NCBI GenBank assembly: GCA_026400815.1
Contig: JAPLOI010000051.1
Location: 1-40,167 of the forward strand
Source: Alphaproteobacteria bacterium
GTDB taxonomy: Bacteria; Pseudomonadota; Alphaproteobacteria; Acetobacterales; Acetobacteraceae
Direction: 5' to 3'
DNA: 40,167 bases
The notes beneath the pieces were generated by a model. It made no database searches. It had not been told where the DNA came from and saw only the letters and a list, made by a program, of their open reading frames with translations. This document shows, piece after piece, positions 24,626 through 33,113 of the stretch; the stretch's first letter is position 1; the number at the start of each line of letters is the position of its first letter. Made by a program: the position numbers and the translations under genes.

Positions 24626-26689
24626 ATGACCGAACGAACGATGGCCCGCGTGATGATTGCGGGCCTGGCATATGTCCTGGCGGCTGGCACCGCCTTCGCG
24701 CAAGGGGCCTGCCCCGCCGCGACCGTGGCCAACAGCGGTGGCCTGCGCGGGGCGTTCCCGCAGCAATTCGAGCTTTCCGAGTTCGAAAAGGCCGCCAACT
24801 GCAAGCTGGTCTTCAAGGCCAACCCCGAGATCGAGCAGCTCAATGCCCGCATCGCCGGCAACGGCGCGCTACCGCCGCTGGCCGAGCGCCTGCCGGCCGA
24901 GCCGCTGGTGGTGATGCCGTATGAGTCGGTCGGCCGCTACGGCGGCACCTTCGTCGGCCTGTCGGAAGCGCCGGAGGCCGGCACATCCGACCTGCTGTCG
25001 TTCCGGCATGTGAGCCTGGTGCGCTATTCCGACGACCTGGCCACCATCGTGCCGAACGTGGCCAAGGGCTGGGAGTGGAACAAGGATTTCACCGAGCTCA
25101 CCTTCTTCCTGCGCCGCGGGCACAAATGGTCCGACGGTGCCCCGTTCACCGCGGCCGACATCAAGTTCTGGCACGACGACCTGATGTTCGACGAGGCCAT
25201 CACCAAGAAGCCGAAGGACTATGTGCTGGTCGGCGGCAAGCCGATGACGGTGGAGGTGATCGACCCGCTGACGGTGAAGTTCAAGCTGCCGGCGCCCAAG
25301 CCCGGCCTGCTGGCCTTCTTCGCGTCGCACTATTCGCAGCCGTTCCAGCCGGTGCACTTCATCGGGCGCTTCCACCCGAAGCATAACCGGGATGCCGACA
25401 CGCTGGCCAAGTCGCTCGGCTTCGAGAACGGCTACGCGGCAGTGGCAGCCTATTACGCCAACTCCGACTGGAAGGACGTGCCGACGCCGATGCTCTCCCA
25501 CCCCGAGAAGGTGGCGAAACTGCCGAAGGCGACGGCGCCGACCCTGGAATCCTTCATCACCATCACCGAAACGGCGGATGGCCGGCGCTACGTGGCCAAC
25601 CCGTATTTCCACATGGTCGATACGGCCGGCAACCAGCTGCCCTATATCAGCCGGTTCAGCGAGGACTACGTGAAGGAGAACGAGGTGCGCCTGCTGAAGG
25701 CGATCAACGCCGAGTTCGACTACAAGAGCCAGTCGGTGCAGCTGCCGGCGGCCCCCATGCTGCTGGAGCACCGCCAGAAGGGCGACTACAGCGTGGACCT
25801 GCGGCCCACCATCTCCATGCCAACCTTTGGCTTCAACGTGACCTCGGCCGATCCGGAAAAGCGCAAGCTGTTCTCCGACCTGCGCTTCCGCCAGGCGATG
25901 TCGGTGGCGATCAACCGGGCCGAGATCAACGAGGTCGCCTTCTTCGGCCTGGGCGAGCCGCGCCAGTACACCGCGTTCAGCCCGCTGCCGCCCTTCGTGC
26001 CAGCGGCGCTGCAGGGCCACCTGATCCAGTATGACCCCGCCATGGCGCGCCGCCTGCTGGACGAGATCGGCATGCGCGACCGCGACAATGACGGCGCGCG
26101 CGAGCTGCCGAACGGCGCGCGGTTCACGCTGAACATCCAGTTCGCCACGCAGGGCATGCCCGCCCAGGTGGCCGAGCTGGTGGCGCAGCAGTGGAGTGCG
26201 GTGGGCGTTCGCACCACGATCAAGGAGATCACGCCGGATGAGCTGCGCTCCGCCCAGTCCGCCAACCAGCTGGACGTGGTGCCGTGGCTGAAGGGCCAGC
26301 CGCTGGCGCTGATCCAGGGCAATGCCGAGCTGTTCATGCCGCCGTTCGAGAACTACTTCGGCGGGCGCATCGGCATGCTGTGGGCCGAGTACGTGGAATC
26401 CAACGGCGCCAAGGGTGAGAAGCCGCCGGCCTACGTGGAGCAGATGATGGCCGACATCACCGCCTTCCAGTCCGCTGCCCCTGGCAGCAAGGACGCCAAC
26501 GATCTCGGCGCCCGCCTGGCCAAGACCATGACCGAGAGCCTGCTGTGGATCGGCACGGTGCAGGCGCCGGCGCCAGTGTATCACCGCAACCGGGTGAAGA
26601 ACTTCCCGGAGTTCAAGACCTGGTCGGCCGACTACTACCGCACCTACCCCTACCGGCCGCAGCAGTGGTTCCTGTCGGACGGGAAGTAA
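24626..26689 (+). CDS. Peptide/nickel-type ABC transporter substrate-binding protein
   Basis: Periplasmic solute-binding protein (SBP family 5, DppA/OppA-like), 687 residues, longer than classical members at about 530. Signal peptide MTERTMARVMIAGLAYVLAAGTAFA-Q, with cleavage expected after AFA. An N-terminal extension with two cysteines (about 25-90) precedes the family core. Core motifs: PNVAKGWEWNKDFTELTFFLRRGHKWSDGAPFTAADIKF and FSDLRFRQAMSVAINRAEIN. The start ATG at 24626 gives this signal peptide, with GGGGAAGG upstream. It is first in an operon with two permeases, two ATPases, a FAD oxidoreductase and PhnX. By context the ligand may be an aminophosphonate or a phosphonate-containing peptide; the family alone would suggest a peptide or similar small molecule. 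Confidence 0.9.
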   Translation: MTERTMARVMIAGLAYVLAAGTAFAQGACPAATVANSGGLRGAFPQQFELSEFEKAANCKLVFKANPEIEQLNARIAGNGALPPLAERLPAEPLVVMPYESVGRYGGTFVGLSEAPEAGTSDLLSFRHVSLVRYSDDLATIVPNVAKGWEWNKDFTELTFFLRRGHKWSDGAPFTAADIKFWHDDLMFDEAITKKPKDYVLVGGKPMTVEVIDPLTVKFKLPAPKPGLLAFFASHYSQPFQPVHFIGRFHPKHNRDADTLAKSLGFENGYAAVAAYYANSDWKDVPTPMLSHPEKVAKLPKATAPTLESFITITETADGRRYVANPYFHMVDTAGNQLPYISRFSEDYVKENEVRLLKAINAEFDYKSQSVQLPAAPMLLEHRQKGDYSVDLRPTISMPTFGFNVTSADPEKRKLFSDLRFRQAMSVAINRAEINEVAFFGLGEPRQYTAFSPLPPFVPAALQGHLIQYDPAMARRLLDEIGMRDRDNDGARELPNGARFTLNIQFATQGMPAQVAELVAQQWSAVGVRTTIKEITPDELRSAQSANQLDVVPWLKGQPLALIQGNAELFMPPFENYFGGRIGMLWAEYVESNGAKGEKPPAYVEQMMADITAFQSAAPGSKDANDLGARLAKTMTESLLWIGTVQAPAPVYHRNRVKNFPEFKTWSADYYRTYPYRPQQWFLSDGK

Positions 26690-26765
26690 CCGCCATCCGC
26701 GCCAGCCCGGCCATCCGCCCCAAGGCGGGTGACCGGGAGGCGCGGACGGAGGCCCGCCTCATCCC

Positions 26766-27776
26766 ATGATCCTGTTCCTGCGCTTCGCCGTGATGCGCGC
26801 CGCCATGGCGCTGATCACCCTGCTGACCGTCTCCTTCATCGTGTTCTCGTTGATGGCGCTGGTGCCGGCGAACTGCGCCGAGCGCTACCTGGCCTATAAG
26901 ACCACCCAGGGCGAGCAGATCACCATCGCCGACATCCGCGCCGAGGAGCGGCGGCTGGGGCTCGACAAGCCCTACGTGGAACGCTGGGTGCGCTGGGTCG
27001 GCAATGTGTTCATGGAAGGGGATTTCGGCGAATCCTGCATCCTGCGCGTGCGGGTGAGCCAGCTGGTGGGCGACAAGTTCCTGCTGAGCCTGGGCATCTG
27101 CGCGGCGGCGCTGATCTTCGCCTATGCCATTGCGCTGCCGGTGGGCATCTTCTCCGCCACCGCCTCCAGCCCGGTGCTGAACAACGTGCTGCGGCTGGTG
27201 TCCTATCTCGGCCTGGCGCTGCCGAACTTCCTGCTGGCGCTGATGATCATGTTGTTTTCCACGATCGTGTTCGGCGATTCCATGACCGGCCTGTTCTCCC
27301 GCGAGATGCGCGATGCGCCGTGGAGCTGGGACAAGGCGATGGATTTCCTGTCGCGCGCCTGGCTGCCGGTGTTCATCCTCGGCTGGTCCGCCACCGCATT
27401 CGCCATGCAATCGGTGCGCGCCCTGGTGTCGGACGAGTACGGCAAGCTGTACGTTATGGCGGCGCGGGCGCGGGGCGTGCACGGGGCGGCGCTGCTATGG
27501 CGCTATCCCGCGCGGCATGCGCTGGGGCCGATCATCAACTCGCTGGGCTTCGACCTCAACCGCGTGTTCAACCAGCTGCCGATCGTGGCGGTGATCCTGG
27601 TGCTGACGGAATCCGGTGCGTTGCTGCTGGAGGCGCTGGCGCGTTCGAACGACCAGCAGCTGGCCGGCGCCATCATCTTCCTGCTCACCGGCTCCATCGT
27701 GGCGCTGAACTTCCTCACCGATATCCTGCTCGCACTGGCCGATCCGCGCGTGCGCCGCAGCGTGATGGGGGGCTAG
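26766..27776 (+). CDS. ABC transporter permease, DppB-like
   Basis: Inner-membrane permease of 336 residues, family of DppB/OppB. It opens with a membrane helix (MALITLLTVSFIVFSLMALVPAN). A periplasmic loop contains ERRLGLDKPYVERWVRWVGNVFMEGDFGES, the usual 'G-D-F/L-G-S' element of DppB proteins. The membrane core has a docking loop region DEYGKLYVMAARARGVHGAALLWRYPARHALGPIIN. It starts 76 bases after the binding-protein gene and precedes the second permease by three bases. It presumably pairs with that permease to form the channel. Confidence 0.92.
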   Translation: MILFLRFAVMRAAMALITLLTVSFIVFSLMALVPANCAERYLAYKTTQGEQITIADIRAEERRLGLDKPYVERWVRWVGNVFMEGDFGESCILRVRVSQLVGDKFLLSLGICAAALIFAYAIALPVGIFSATASSPVLNNVLRLVSYLGLALPNFLLALMIMLFSTIVFGDSMTGLFSREMRDAPWSWDKAMDFLSRAWLPVFILGWSATAFAMQSVRALVSDEYGKLYVMAARARGVHGAALLWRYPARHALGPIINSLGFDLNRVFNQLPIVAVILVLTESGALLLEALARSNDQQLAGAIIFLLTGSIVALNFLTDILLALADPRVRRSVMGG

Positions 27777-27779
27777 GGC

Positions 27780-28958
27780 ATGGCGAGCGCCAGCGCGGCC
27801 CCGGATCGCAAATCCCGCGAGGCCTATTTCACCGCCAGCCAGGGCGAGCTGATCTGGGCGCGCTTCCGCCGCAACCGCGCCGCCATGGTGGCAGGCGCCG
27901 TGCTGGCCTTCATGGTGCTGGTGGGGCTGTTCGCGCCGTTCCTCTCCCCGTACGACCCCACCATCAACGGCCGCAACCGCGACTACATGAATGGCGCGCC
28001 GCAGATCCCGCGCTTCTGCGACCATAATGGCTGCTCCGCGCGGCCCTTCCTCTACACGCTGGAGCGCACCCGCTCGATCCAGACCAATTTCCGCTGGGTC
28101 ACCACGGTGAACATGGAGAAGCGGCGCTACGTGCAGTTCTTCGTGCAGGGCTGGGAATACCGGCTGCTGTCGCTGGATTTCGAGATCCCTGGCACAGAGC
28201 TGCGGGTGAACATCCCGGGCATTCCGTTCACCACCCATCTGTTCGGCGTGGACCAGGGCTCGATCCATTTGTTCGGCACCGACAGCGCCGGCAAGGACAT
28301 CTTCTCGCGCACGCTGCATGCGATCTGGACCTCGCTGGCGGTGGGCACGATCGGGGTGCTGATCGGCTTCGTGCTGGCGCTGGTGATCGGCGGCATCTCC
28401 GGCTATCGCGGCGGCTGGATCGACAGCGCGCTGCAGATGGCAACCGACGCGGTGCGCACCATCCCGGCGATTCCGCTGTTCATGGCGCTGGCCGCCTTCA
28501 TGCCGGCGGAATGGTCGCCGGAGCGGCGCTTCTTTTTCATCGCCACCATCCTGGGCCTGATCAGCTGGCCCACCTTGGCGCGCCGCGTACGCACCCACCT
28601 GCTGACGGAGCGCAACCAGGAATATGTGCTGGCGGCGCAACTGTGCGGGGCGAGTGGCGGGCATGTGGTCCGGCGCCATCTGCTGCCCAGCTTCACCAGC
28701 TACATCATCGTCGATCTCGTGATCTCGTTCCCCTACATGGTGCTGTCTGAAACCGCGTTGAGCTTCATCGGGCTGGGGCTGAAGGATCCGGTGAACTCGC
28801 TGGGCGTGATGCTGCAGAACGTGACGAGTGCGGACGTGCTGCTGAACTACCAGTGGTATTTCATCCCGGTGATCTTCTTCGTGGTGCTGGTGCTCGCCTT
28901 CGTGTTCGTGGGCGACGGGCTGCGCGACGCCGCGGACCCCTATTCGGACCACCGCTGA
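27780..28958 (+). CDS. ABC transporter permease, DppC-like
   Basis: Second inner-membrane permease, 392 residues, DppC/OppC-like. The N-terminus has RFRRNRAAMVAGAVLAFMVLVGLFAPFLSPYDP, the family's standard first helix and exit motif. An unusually long periplasmic insert (about 70-165) follows before HLFGTDSAGKDIFSRTLHAIWTSLAVG, the canonical DppC motif. The docking loop is AAQLCGASGGHVVRRHLLPSF. The insert makes it longer than classic DppC (about 300 residues), as in YejE-like proteins. Its stop overlaps the start of the first ATPase by one base (TGATG). Confidence 0.92.
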   Translation: MASASAAPDRKSREAYFTASQGELIWARFRRNRAAMVAGAVLAFMVLVGLFAPFLSPYDPTINGRNRDYMNGAPQIPRFCDHNGCSARPFLYTLERTRSIQTNFRWVTTVNMEKRRYVQFFVQGWEYRLLSLDFEIPGTELRVNIPGIPFTTHLFGVDQGSIHLFGTDSAGKDIFSRTLHAIWTSLAVGTIGVLIGFVLALVIGGISGYRGGWIDSALQMATDAVRTIPAIPLFMALAAFMPAEWSPERRFFFIATILGLISWPTLARRVRTHLLTERNQEYVLAAQLCGASGGHVVRRHLLPSFTSYIIVDLVISFPYMVLSETALSFIGLGLKDPVNSLGVMLQNVTSADVLLNYQWYFIPVIFFVVLVLAFVFVGDGLRDAADPYSDHR

Positions 28959-29971
28959 TGGCCCCCCCGCTTCCAGAGACGCCACTGCTCTCCGTGCAGG
29001 ATTTGTCCATCCGCTTCCGCACCGATGAGGGGCTGATCACGGCGGTGGACAACGTCTCGTTCGACATCGCGCCCGGCGAGGTGCTGGGGCTGGTGGGCGA
29101 AAGCGGCTCCGGCAAGTCCGTCACCGCCAAGGCGCTGATGCGGCTCAACCCCGGCAACACCGTCTATGCGCCGGAAAGCCGGATCGTGCTGCACGACGAG
29201 GGGCGGGCGATCGACGTGCTGGCGTTGAAGCGCGCGCGCGACATGATGGTGGTGCGCGGCGGGCGCGTTTCGATGATCTTCCAGGAGCCGATGGCCAGCT
29301 TCGCCCCGGCGCTGACCATCGGCCAACAGATGGTGGAGCAGTTGCTGCTGCACACCGACATGACGAAGCGCCAGGCGCGCACGCATGCCATCGACATGCT
29401 GGCGCGGGTGGGCATCTCCGACCCCGCGGCGCGGATCGACCAATACGCTTTTGAGTTCTCCGGCGGCATGCGCCAGCGCGCCATGATCGCCATGGCGCTG
29501 TCCACACGCCCGCGCCTGCTGATCGCGGACGAACCGACCACGGCGCTGGACGTGACGATCCAGGCCCAGGTGCTGGATTTGATGCGCGGGCTGGTGGCCG
29601 AATACGGCATGGCGATCCTGTTCATCACCCACGATCTCGGCGTGATCGCGCAGATGGCCGACCGGGTGGCGGTGATGTACCTCGGCCGCGTGGCCGAAAC
29701 CGGCGCGGTGCGCCAGGTGATCCGCACGCCCGTCCACCCCTACACCGCGGACCTGCTGAACGCGCTGCCCAACGTGAACGACCCCGACGCGCCGCTGACG
29801 CCGGTGGCCGGTGACATCCCGAGCCCGCTGGACCGCCCCACGGGCTGCGTGTTCCATACGCGCTGCCCGCGGATGATCCCCGGCACCTGCGATGCCGCCG
29901 TGCCCTCGGCGCACGTGGTGGCGCCGGGCCACATGGCCGCCTGCTTCGCGCTGGCGGGTGTGCCGGCATGA
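28958..29971 (+). CDS. ABC transporter ATPase, DppD-like
   Basis: First ATP-binding subunit, 337 residues from the ATG at 28958. Walker A GESGSGKS, Q-loop FQEPMASFAP, signature FSGGMRQRAMIAMAL, Walker B LLIADEPTTALD and H-loop FITHDLGV are complete. The C-terminal oligopeptide/dipeptide domain follows (TPVHPYTADLLNALPNV), including the cysteine pattern GCVFHTRCPRMIPGTC, which in this family can hold an iron-sulfur cluster. Translational coupling to the permease before it and an ATGA overlap with the ATPase after it. Confidence 0.93.
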   Translation: MAPPLPETPLLSVQDLSIRFRTDEGLITAVDNVSFDIAPGEVLGLVGESGSGKSVTAKALMRLNPGNTVYAPESRIVLHDEGRAIDVLALKRARDMMVVRGGRVSMIFQEPMASFAPALTIGQQMVEQLLLHTDMTKRQARTHAIDMLARVGISDPAARIDQYAFEFSGGMRQRAMIAMALSTRPRLLIADEPTTALDVTIQAQVLDLMRGLVAEYGMAILFITHDLGVIAQMADRVAVMYLGRVAETGAVRQVIRTPVHPYTADLLNALPNVNDPDAPLTPVAGDIPSPLDRPTGCVFHTRCPRMIPGTCDAAVPSAHVVAPGHMAACFALAGVPA

Positions 29972-31008
29972 GCACCGCCCCGCACCCGATCCATGTCTCG
30001 CTCGATGGGCTGTCGGTGCACTACGCACTCGGCCGCACGCTGTTCGGCACGCCGCCCACGGTGCGGGCCGTTGATGGCGTATCGCTCGACATTCCGCGCA
30101 ATTCCTTCTTCGGCCTGGTCGGCGAAAGCGGGTCCGGCAAGACCACGCTGGGCCGCGCCATCCTGCGCGCCGCCCCGGTCTCCGCCGGCCGCATCACCTA
30201 CCGCGACGCGGAGGTGGAGGTGGATGTTGGCGCGCTGGACAAGGCCGGGCTGCGCGACTACCGCACCCGCGCCCAGCTGATCTTCCAGGACCCCTACGCG
30301 GCCCTCAGCCCGCGCATGACGGTGCGCGACATCATCGCCGAGCCGCTGGAGGTGATGAAGATCACGAAGTCGCGCGAGGAAACCGACGAGCGGGTGCGCG
30401 ACATCGCCGCGCGCTGCCGGCTGAACCTGGAGCATCTGCGCCGCTTCCCGCACGCGTTTTCTGGCGGGCAGCGCCAGCGCATTTCCATCGCCCGTGCGCT
30501 CGCCGCCCGGCCGCGCTTCGTGGTGGCCGATGAGAGCGTGGCGGCGCTGGACGTTTCGATCCAGGCCGACATCCTGAACCTGCTGAAGACGCTGCGCGAG
30601 GAACTCGGCCTCACCATCCTGTTCATCAGCCACGATCTGAGCGTGGTGGCGCATGTGTGCGACATGGTGGCGGTGATGTATCTCGGCGCCATCGTGGAGG
30701 TAGGCCCCTCGCGCCGGCTCTTCGCCCAGCCGCGCCACCCCTATACCGGCGCGCTGTTCTCGGCGATCCCGTCGCTGGACCCGGATGACCGCGGCCGGGC
30801 GCAGCGGCTGGAAGGCGAGATCCCCAGCCCCGCCAACGTGCCGCCCGGCTGCCGCTTCCACACACGCTGCCCCTTCGTGCAGGATCGCTGCCGCAGCGAG
30901 GTGCCGGCCTGGCGCGAAGTGGCGCCGCAGCAGCACGTGGCCTGCCATTTCAGCGAGGAACTGGCACCCCGCCTGACCCGCACCCGCCAACCGGACCCCG
31001 CCGCATGA
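29968..31008 (+). CDS. ABC transporter ATPase, DppF-like
   Basis: Second ATP-binding subunit, 346 residues, heterodimer partner of the previous one. Walker A GESGSGKT, FQDPYAALSPRMTV, signature FSGGQRQRISIARAL, Walker B VVADESVAALD, FISHDLSVV. The Walker B reads DES rather than the usual DEP, a common tolerated change; the catalytic glutamate is kept. The C-terminal domain has GCRFHTRCPFVQDRC. It overlaps both neighbours by four bases (ATGA), binding transport to the catabolic genes that follow in the same transcript. Confidence 0.93.
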   Translation: MSTAPHPIHVSLDGLSVHYALGRTLFGTPPTVRAVDGVSLDIPRNSFFGLVGESGSGKTTLGRAILRAAPVSAGRITYRDAEVEVDVGALDKAGLRDYRTRAQLIFQDPYAALSPRMTVRDIIAEPLEVMKITKSREETDERVRDIAARCRLNLEHLRRFPHAFSGGQRQRISIARALAARPRFVVADESVAALDVSIQADILNLLKTLREELGLTILFISHDLSVVAHVCDMVAVMYLGAIVEVGPSRRLFAQPRHPYTGALFSAIPSLDPDDRGRAQRLEGEIPSPANVPPGCRFHTRCPFVQDRCRSEVPAWREVAPQQHVACHFSEELAPRLTRTRQPDPAA

Positions 31009-32150
31009 CCGACACACCCTTTGATATCGCCATTGTCGGCGCCGGCATCGTCGGCCTCGGCCACGCCCTGGCGGCGCTGCGCCATGGGCTGCGCGTGGCG
31101 GTGATCGACCGGGAGGCGCGGGCCGCCGGGGCCTCGGTGCGCAATTTCGGCTTCGTCACGGTCACCGGCCAGCAGGAAGGGATCACCTGGCGCCGGGCGC
31201 GGAGGGCGCGGGATGTGTGGGCGGAGGTGGCGCCACAGGCCGGCATCGCCGTGCACCAGCGCGGGCTGCTGATGGTGGCGCGCCGGGCGGAGGCGATGGT
31301 GGTGCTGGAGGATTTCGCCGCCGGCCCGATGGGGGCTGGCTGCCGGCTGATGGGCGCGCAAGGCCTGCGCGCGGAGGCGCCGATGCTGGCGCCGGGGCTG
31401 CTGGGGGCGCTGCACTCGTCGCACGAATTGCGCGTGGAGAGCCGCGATGCCATCCCGCGCCTCACGGCTTGGCTCGCCGGGCAGGGCGTGGCCTTCCTGC
31501 CGCGCACCGCGGTGCGGGGGGTGGAGCAGGGGGCGGTGCATCATGCCGCCGGCACCGTGCGCGCCCGCCATGTGGTGGTGTGCCCGGGGCCGGATCTTGT
31601 CACGCTCTATCCCGAGGTGATGGCAAGGCGCGGCATCACGCTGTGCAAGCTGCACATGCTGCGCCTGGCTGATCCCGGTGTGCGCTTCCCCGCGCCGCTG
31701 ATGAGCGATCTCGGCCTGGTGCGCTATCTCGGCTACCAGGGCCCGCGCCTGCCGGCGCTGCGGGTGCGGCTGGAGGCGGAGCAAGCGGCGCATCTGGCGG
31801 ACGGCATCCATTTGATCGCCGTGCAGCACGAGGATGGCTCGCTGGTGGTGGGCGACAGCCATCACTACGACCCCACGCCCGATCCGTTCCAGCCGCGCGC
31901 GGTGGATGACCGCATGCTGGAGGAATACACCGCCGTCACCGGCCTCGCCGCGCCGGAGGTGATCGAGCGCTGGATCGGCATCTATCCCTCCGGGCCCGAC
32001 ACGGCATTCACGGAGGCGGTGGCCGAGGGCGTGCGGCTGGTGATGGTCACCTCCGGCACCGGCGCCAGCACGGCGTTCGCGATTGGCGAGGAGACCATCG
32101 CCGACCTGCTCGGCGCGCCGGCGCCTTCCCATGCGATGGAGGCAGCGTGA
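31005..32150 (+). CDS. FAD-dependent oxidoreductase of phosphonate loci (TIGR03364-like)
   Basis: A 381-residue DAO-fold flavoenzyme. FAD-binding VGAGIVGLGHALAALRHGLRVAVIDRE (11-37) and the following ASVRNFGFVTVTGQQ match a subgroup repeatedly found beside phosphonatase genes. The C-terminal MVTSGTGASTAFAIGEE is the second FAD contact. Known: flavoenzymes from such loci have been reported to oxidise 2-aminoethylphosphonate or its N-methyl derivatives to phosphonoacetaldehyde. Inferred: this enzyme makes phosphonoacetaldehyde for the PhnX gene directly after it, standing in for the PhnW transaminase, which is absent here. It overlaps the ATPase before it by four bases and PhnX by one. Confidence 0.85.
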   Translation: MTDTPFDIAIVGAGIVGLGHALAALRHGLRVAVIDREARAAGASVRNFGFVTVTGQQEGITWRRARRARDVWAEVAPQAGIAVHQRGLLMVARRAEAMVVLEDFAAGPMGAGCRLMGAQGLRAEAPMLAPGLLGALHSSHELRVESRDAIPRLTAWLAGQGVAFLPRTAVRGVEQGAVHHAAGTVRARHVVVCPGPDLVTLYPEVMARRGITLCKLHMLRLADPGVRFPAPLMSDLGLVRYLGYQGPRLPALRVRLEAEQAAHLADGIHLIAVQHEDGSLVVGDSHHYDPTPDPFQPRAVDDRMLEEYTAVTGLAAPEVIERWIGIYPSGPDTAFTEAVAEGVRLVMVTSGTGASTAFAIGEETIADLLGAPAPSHAMEAA

Positions 32151-32968
32151 TGCTCAAGGCCCTGGTTCTGGATTGGGCCGGCACCGTGGTGGACCACGGC
32201 AGCCGCGCGCCGATGGGTGCCTTCGTGCGCGCCTTCGCCCATTTCGGCGTGACGGTGAGCATCGCCGATGCACGCGGGCCCATGGGCATGGCCAAGCGCG
32301 ACCACATCGCCACCCTGATGGCCCTGCCGCATGTCGCTGCCGCCTGGCAGGAAGCCCAGGGCAGCGCGCCCGACGAGGCGGCGATCGACAAGCTGCTGGC
32401 GGTGTTCGAGCCGATGAACATCGCCGCCATCCGCGACCATGCCGATATCATCCCCGGCGCGCTGGAAGCCATCGCCTGGGCGCGGGCGCGCGGCATGAAG
32501 ATCGGCTCCACCACCGGCTACACCCGCCCGATCATGGCGGAGCTGATGCCGCTGGCCGCCGCCGCCGGCTACGCGCCGGATCACGTGGTGTGCGCCGGCG
32601 ATCTGGCGGAGGGGCGGCCGGGGCCGCTGATGATGTGGCACGCGATGTCCGCGCTGGGCATCTGGCCCGCGCATACCGTGGTGAAGGTGGACGATACGCC
32701 GCCCGGCATCGGGGAGGGCGTGAATGCCGGCACCTGGACCATCGGCCTCGCGCTGACCGGCAATATCTGCGGCCTGTCTGCCGCCGAGCTGGCGGTGCTG
32801 CCGGAGGCGGAACGCGCGCCGGTGCGGGCGCGGGCGGAGGCGGAGATGCGCGCGGCGGGGGCGGACATGGTGATCGACAGCATCGCCGACCTGCCGAAGG
32901 CCCTGGAGGCAATCGAGGTGCTGCTGGCGCGCGGCGAACGGCCGGGGGGCTCGTACCAAGCCTCGTAG
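32150..32968 (+). CDS. phnX: Phosphonoacetaldehyde hydrolase (phosphonatase)
   Basis: HAD-superfamily C-P hydrolase turning phosphonoacetaldehyde into acetaldehyde and phosphate. From the ATG at 32150 it has 272 residues. Motif I is DWAGTVVDHGS (nucleophile Asp8). ARGPMGMAKRDH places the Schiff-base lysine at Lys49, the hallmark of true phosphonatases. Motif II is STTGYTRPIM, motif III falls in EGRPGPLMM, and motif IV is VKVDDTPPGIGEGVNAGTWTIG. A GTG one codon earlier (32147) is also possible. It is last in the seven-gene operon and is followed by a GC-rich three-hairpin element. Confidence 0.93.
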   Translation: MLKALVLDWAGTVVDHGSRAPMGAFVRAFAHFGVTVSIADARGPMGMAKRDHIATLMALPHVAAAWQEAQGSAPDEAAIDKLLAVFEPMNIAAIRDHADIIPGALEAIAWARARGMKIGSTTGYTRPIMAELMPLAAAAGYAPDHVVCAGDLAEGRPGPLMMWHAMSALGIWPAHTVVKVDDTPPGIGEGVNAGTWTIGLALTGNICGLSAAELAVLPEAERAPVRARAEAEMRAAGADMVIDSIADLPKALEAIEVLLARGERPGGSYQAS

Positions 32969-32989
32969 GCTCTGACCGATAGAACCGCA

Positions 32990-33090
32990 GGAAGGCCAGG
33001 GCTCTGCCCTGGACCCGCAAAGGGCCGGCGGCCCTTTGATCCCAGTAATTTGAAAGGATGAGGTCCAGGGGCAAAGCCCCTGGCCTTGCC
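32990..33090. repeat. GC-rich three-hairpin element between convergent genes
   Basis: Left hairpin CCAGGGC-TCT-GCCCTGG (32996-33012), core hairpin AAAGGGCC-GGC-GGCCCTTT (33019-33037), right hairpin CCAGGGGC-AAA-GCCCCTGG (33065-33083). The outer arms are near-identical inverted copies of each other (AGGCCAGGG... against ...CCCTGGCCTT). Sequence is unrelated to the AT-rich repeats, but the layout is the same. It lies between PhnX and the leftward hydrolase gene and is likely a bidirectional terminator or REP-like repeat. Confidence 0.85.
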
Positions 33091-33113
33091 TTTCTTCCTC
33101 CGCCGATCCGCCG

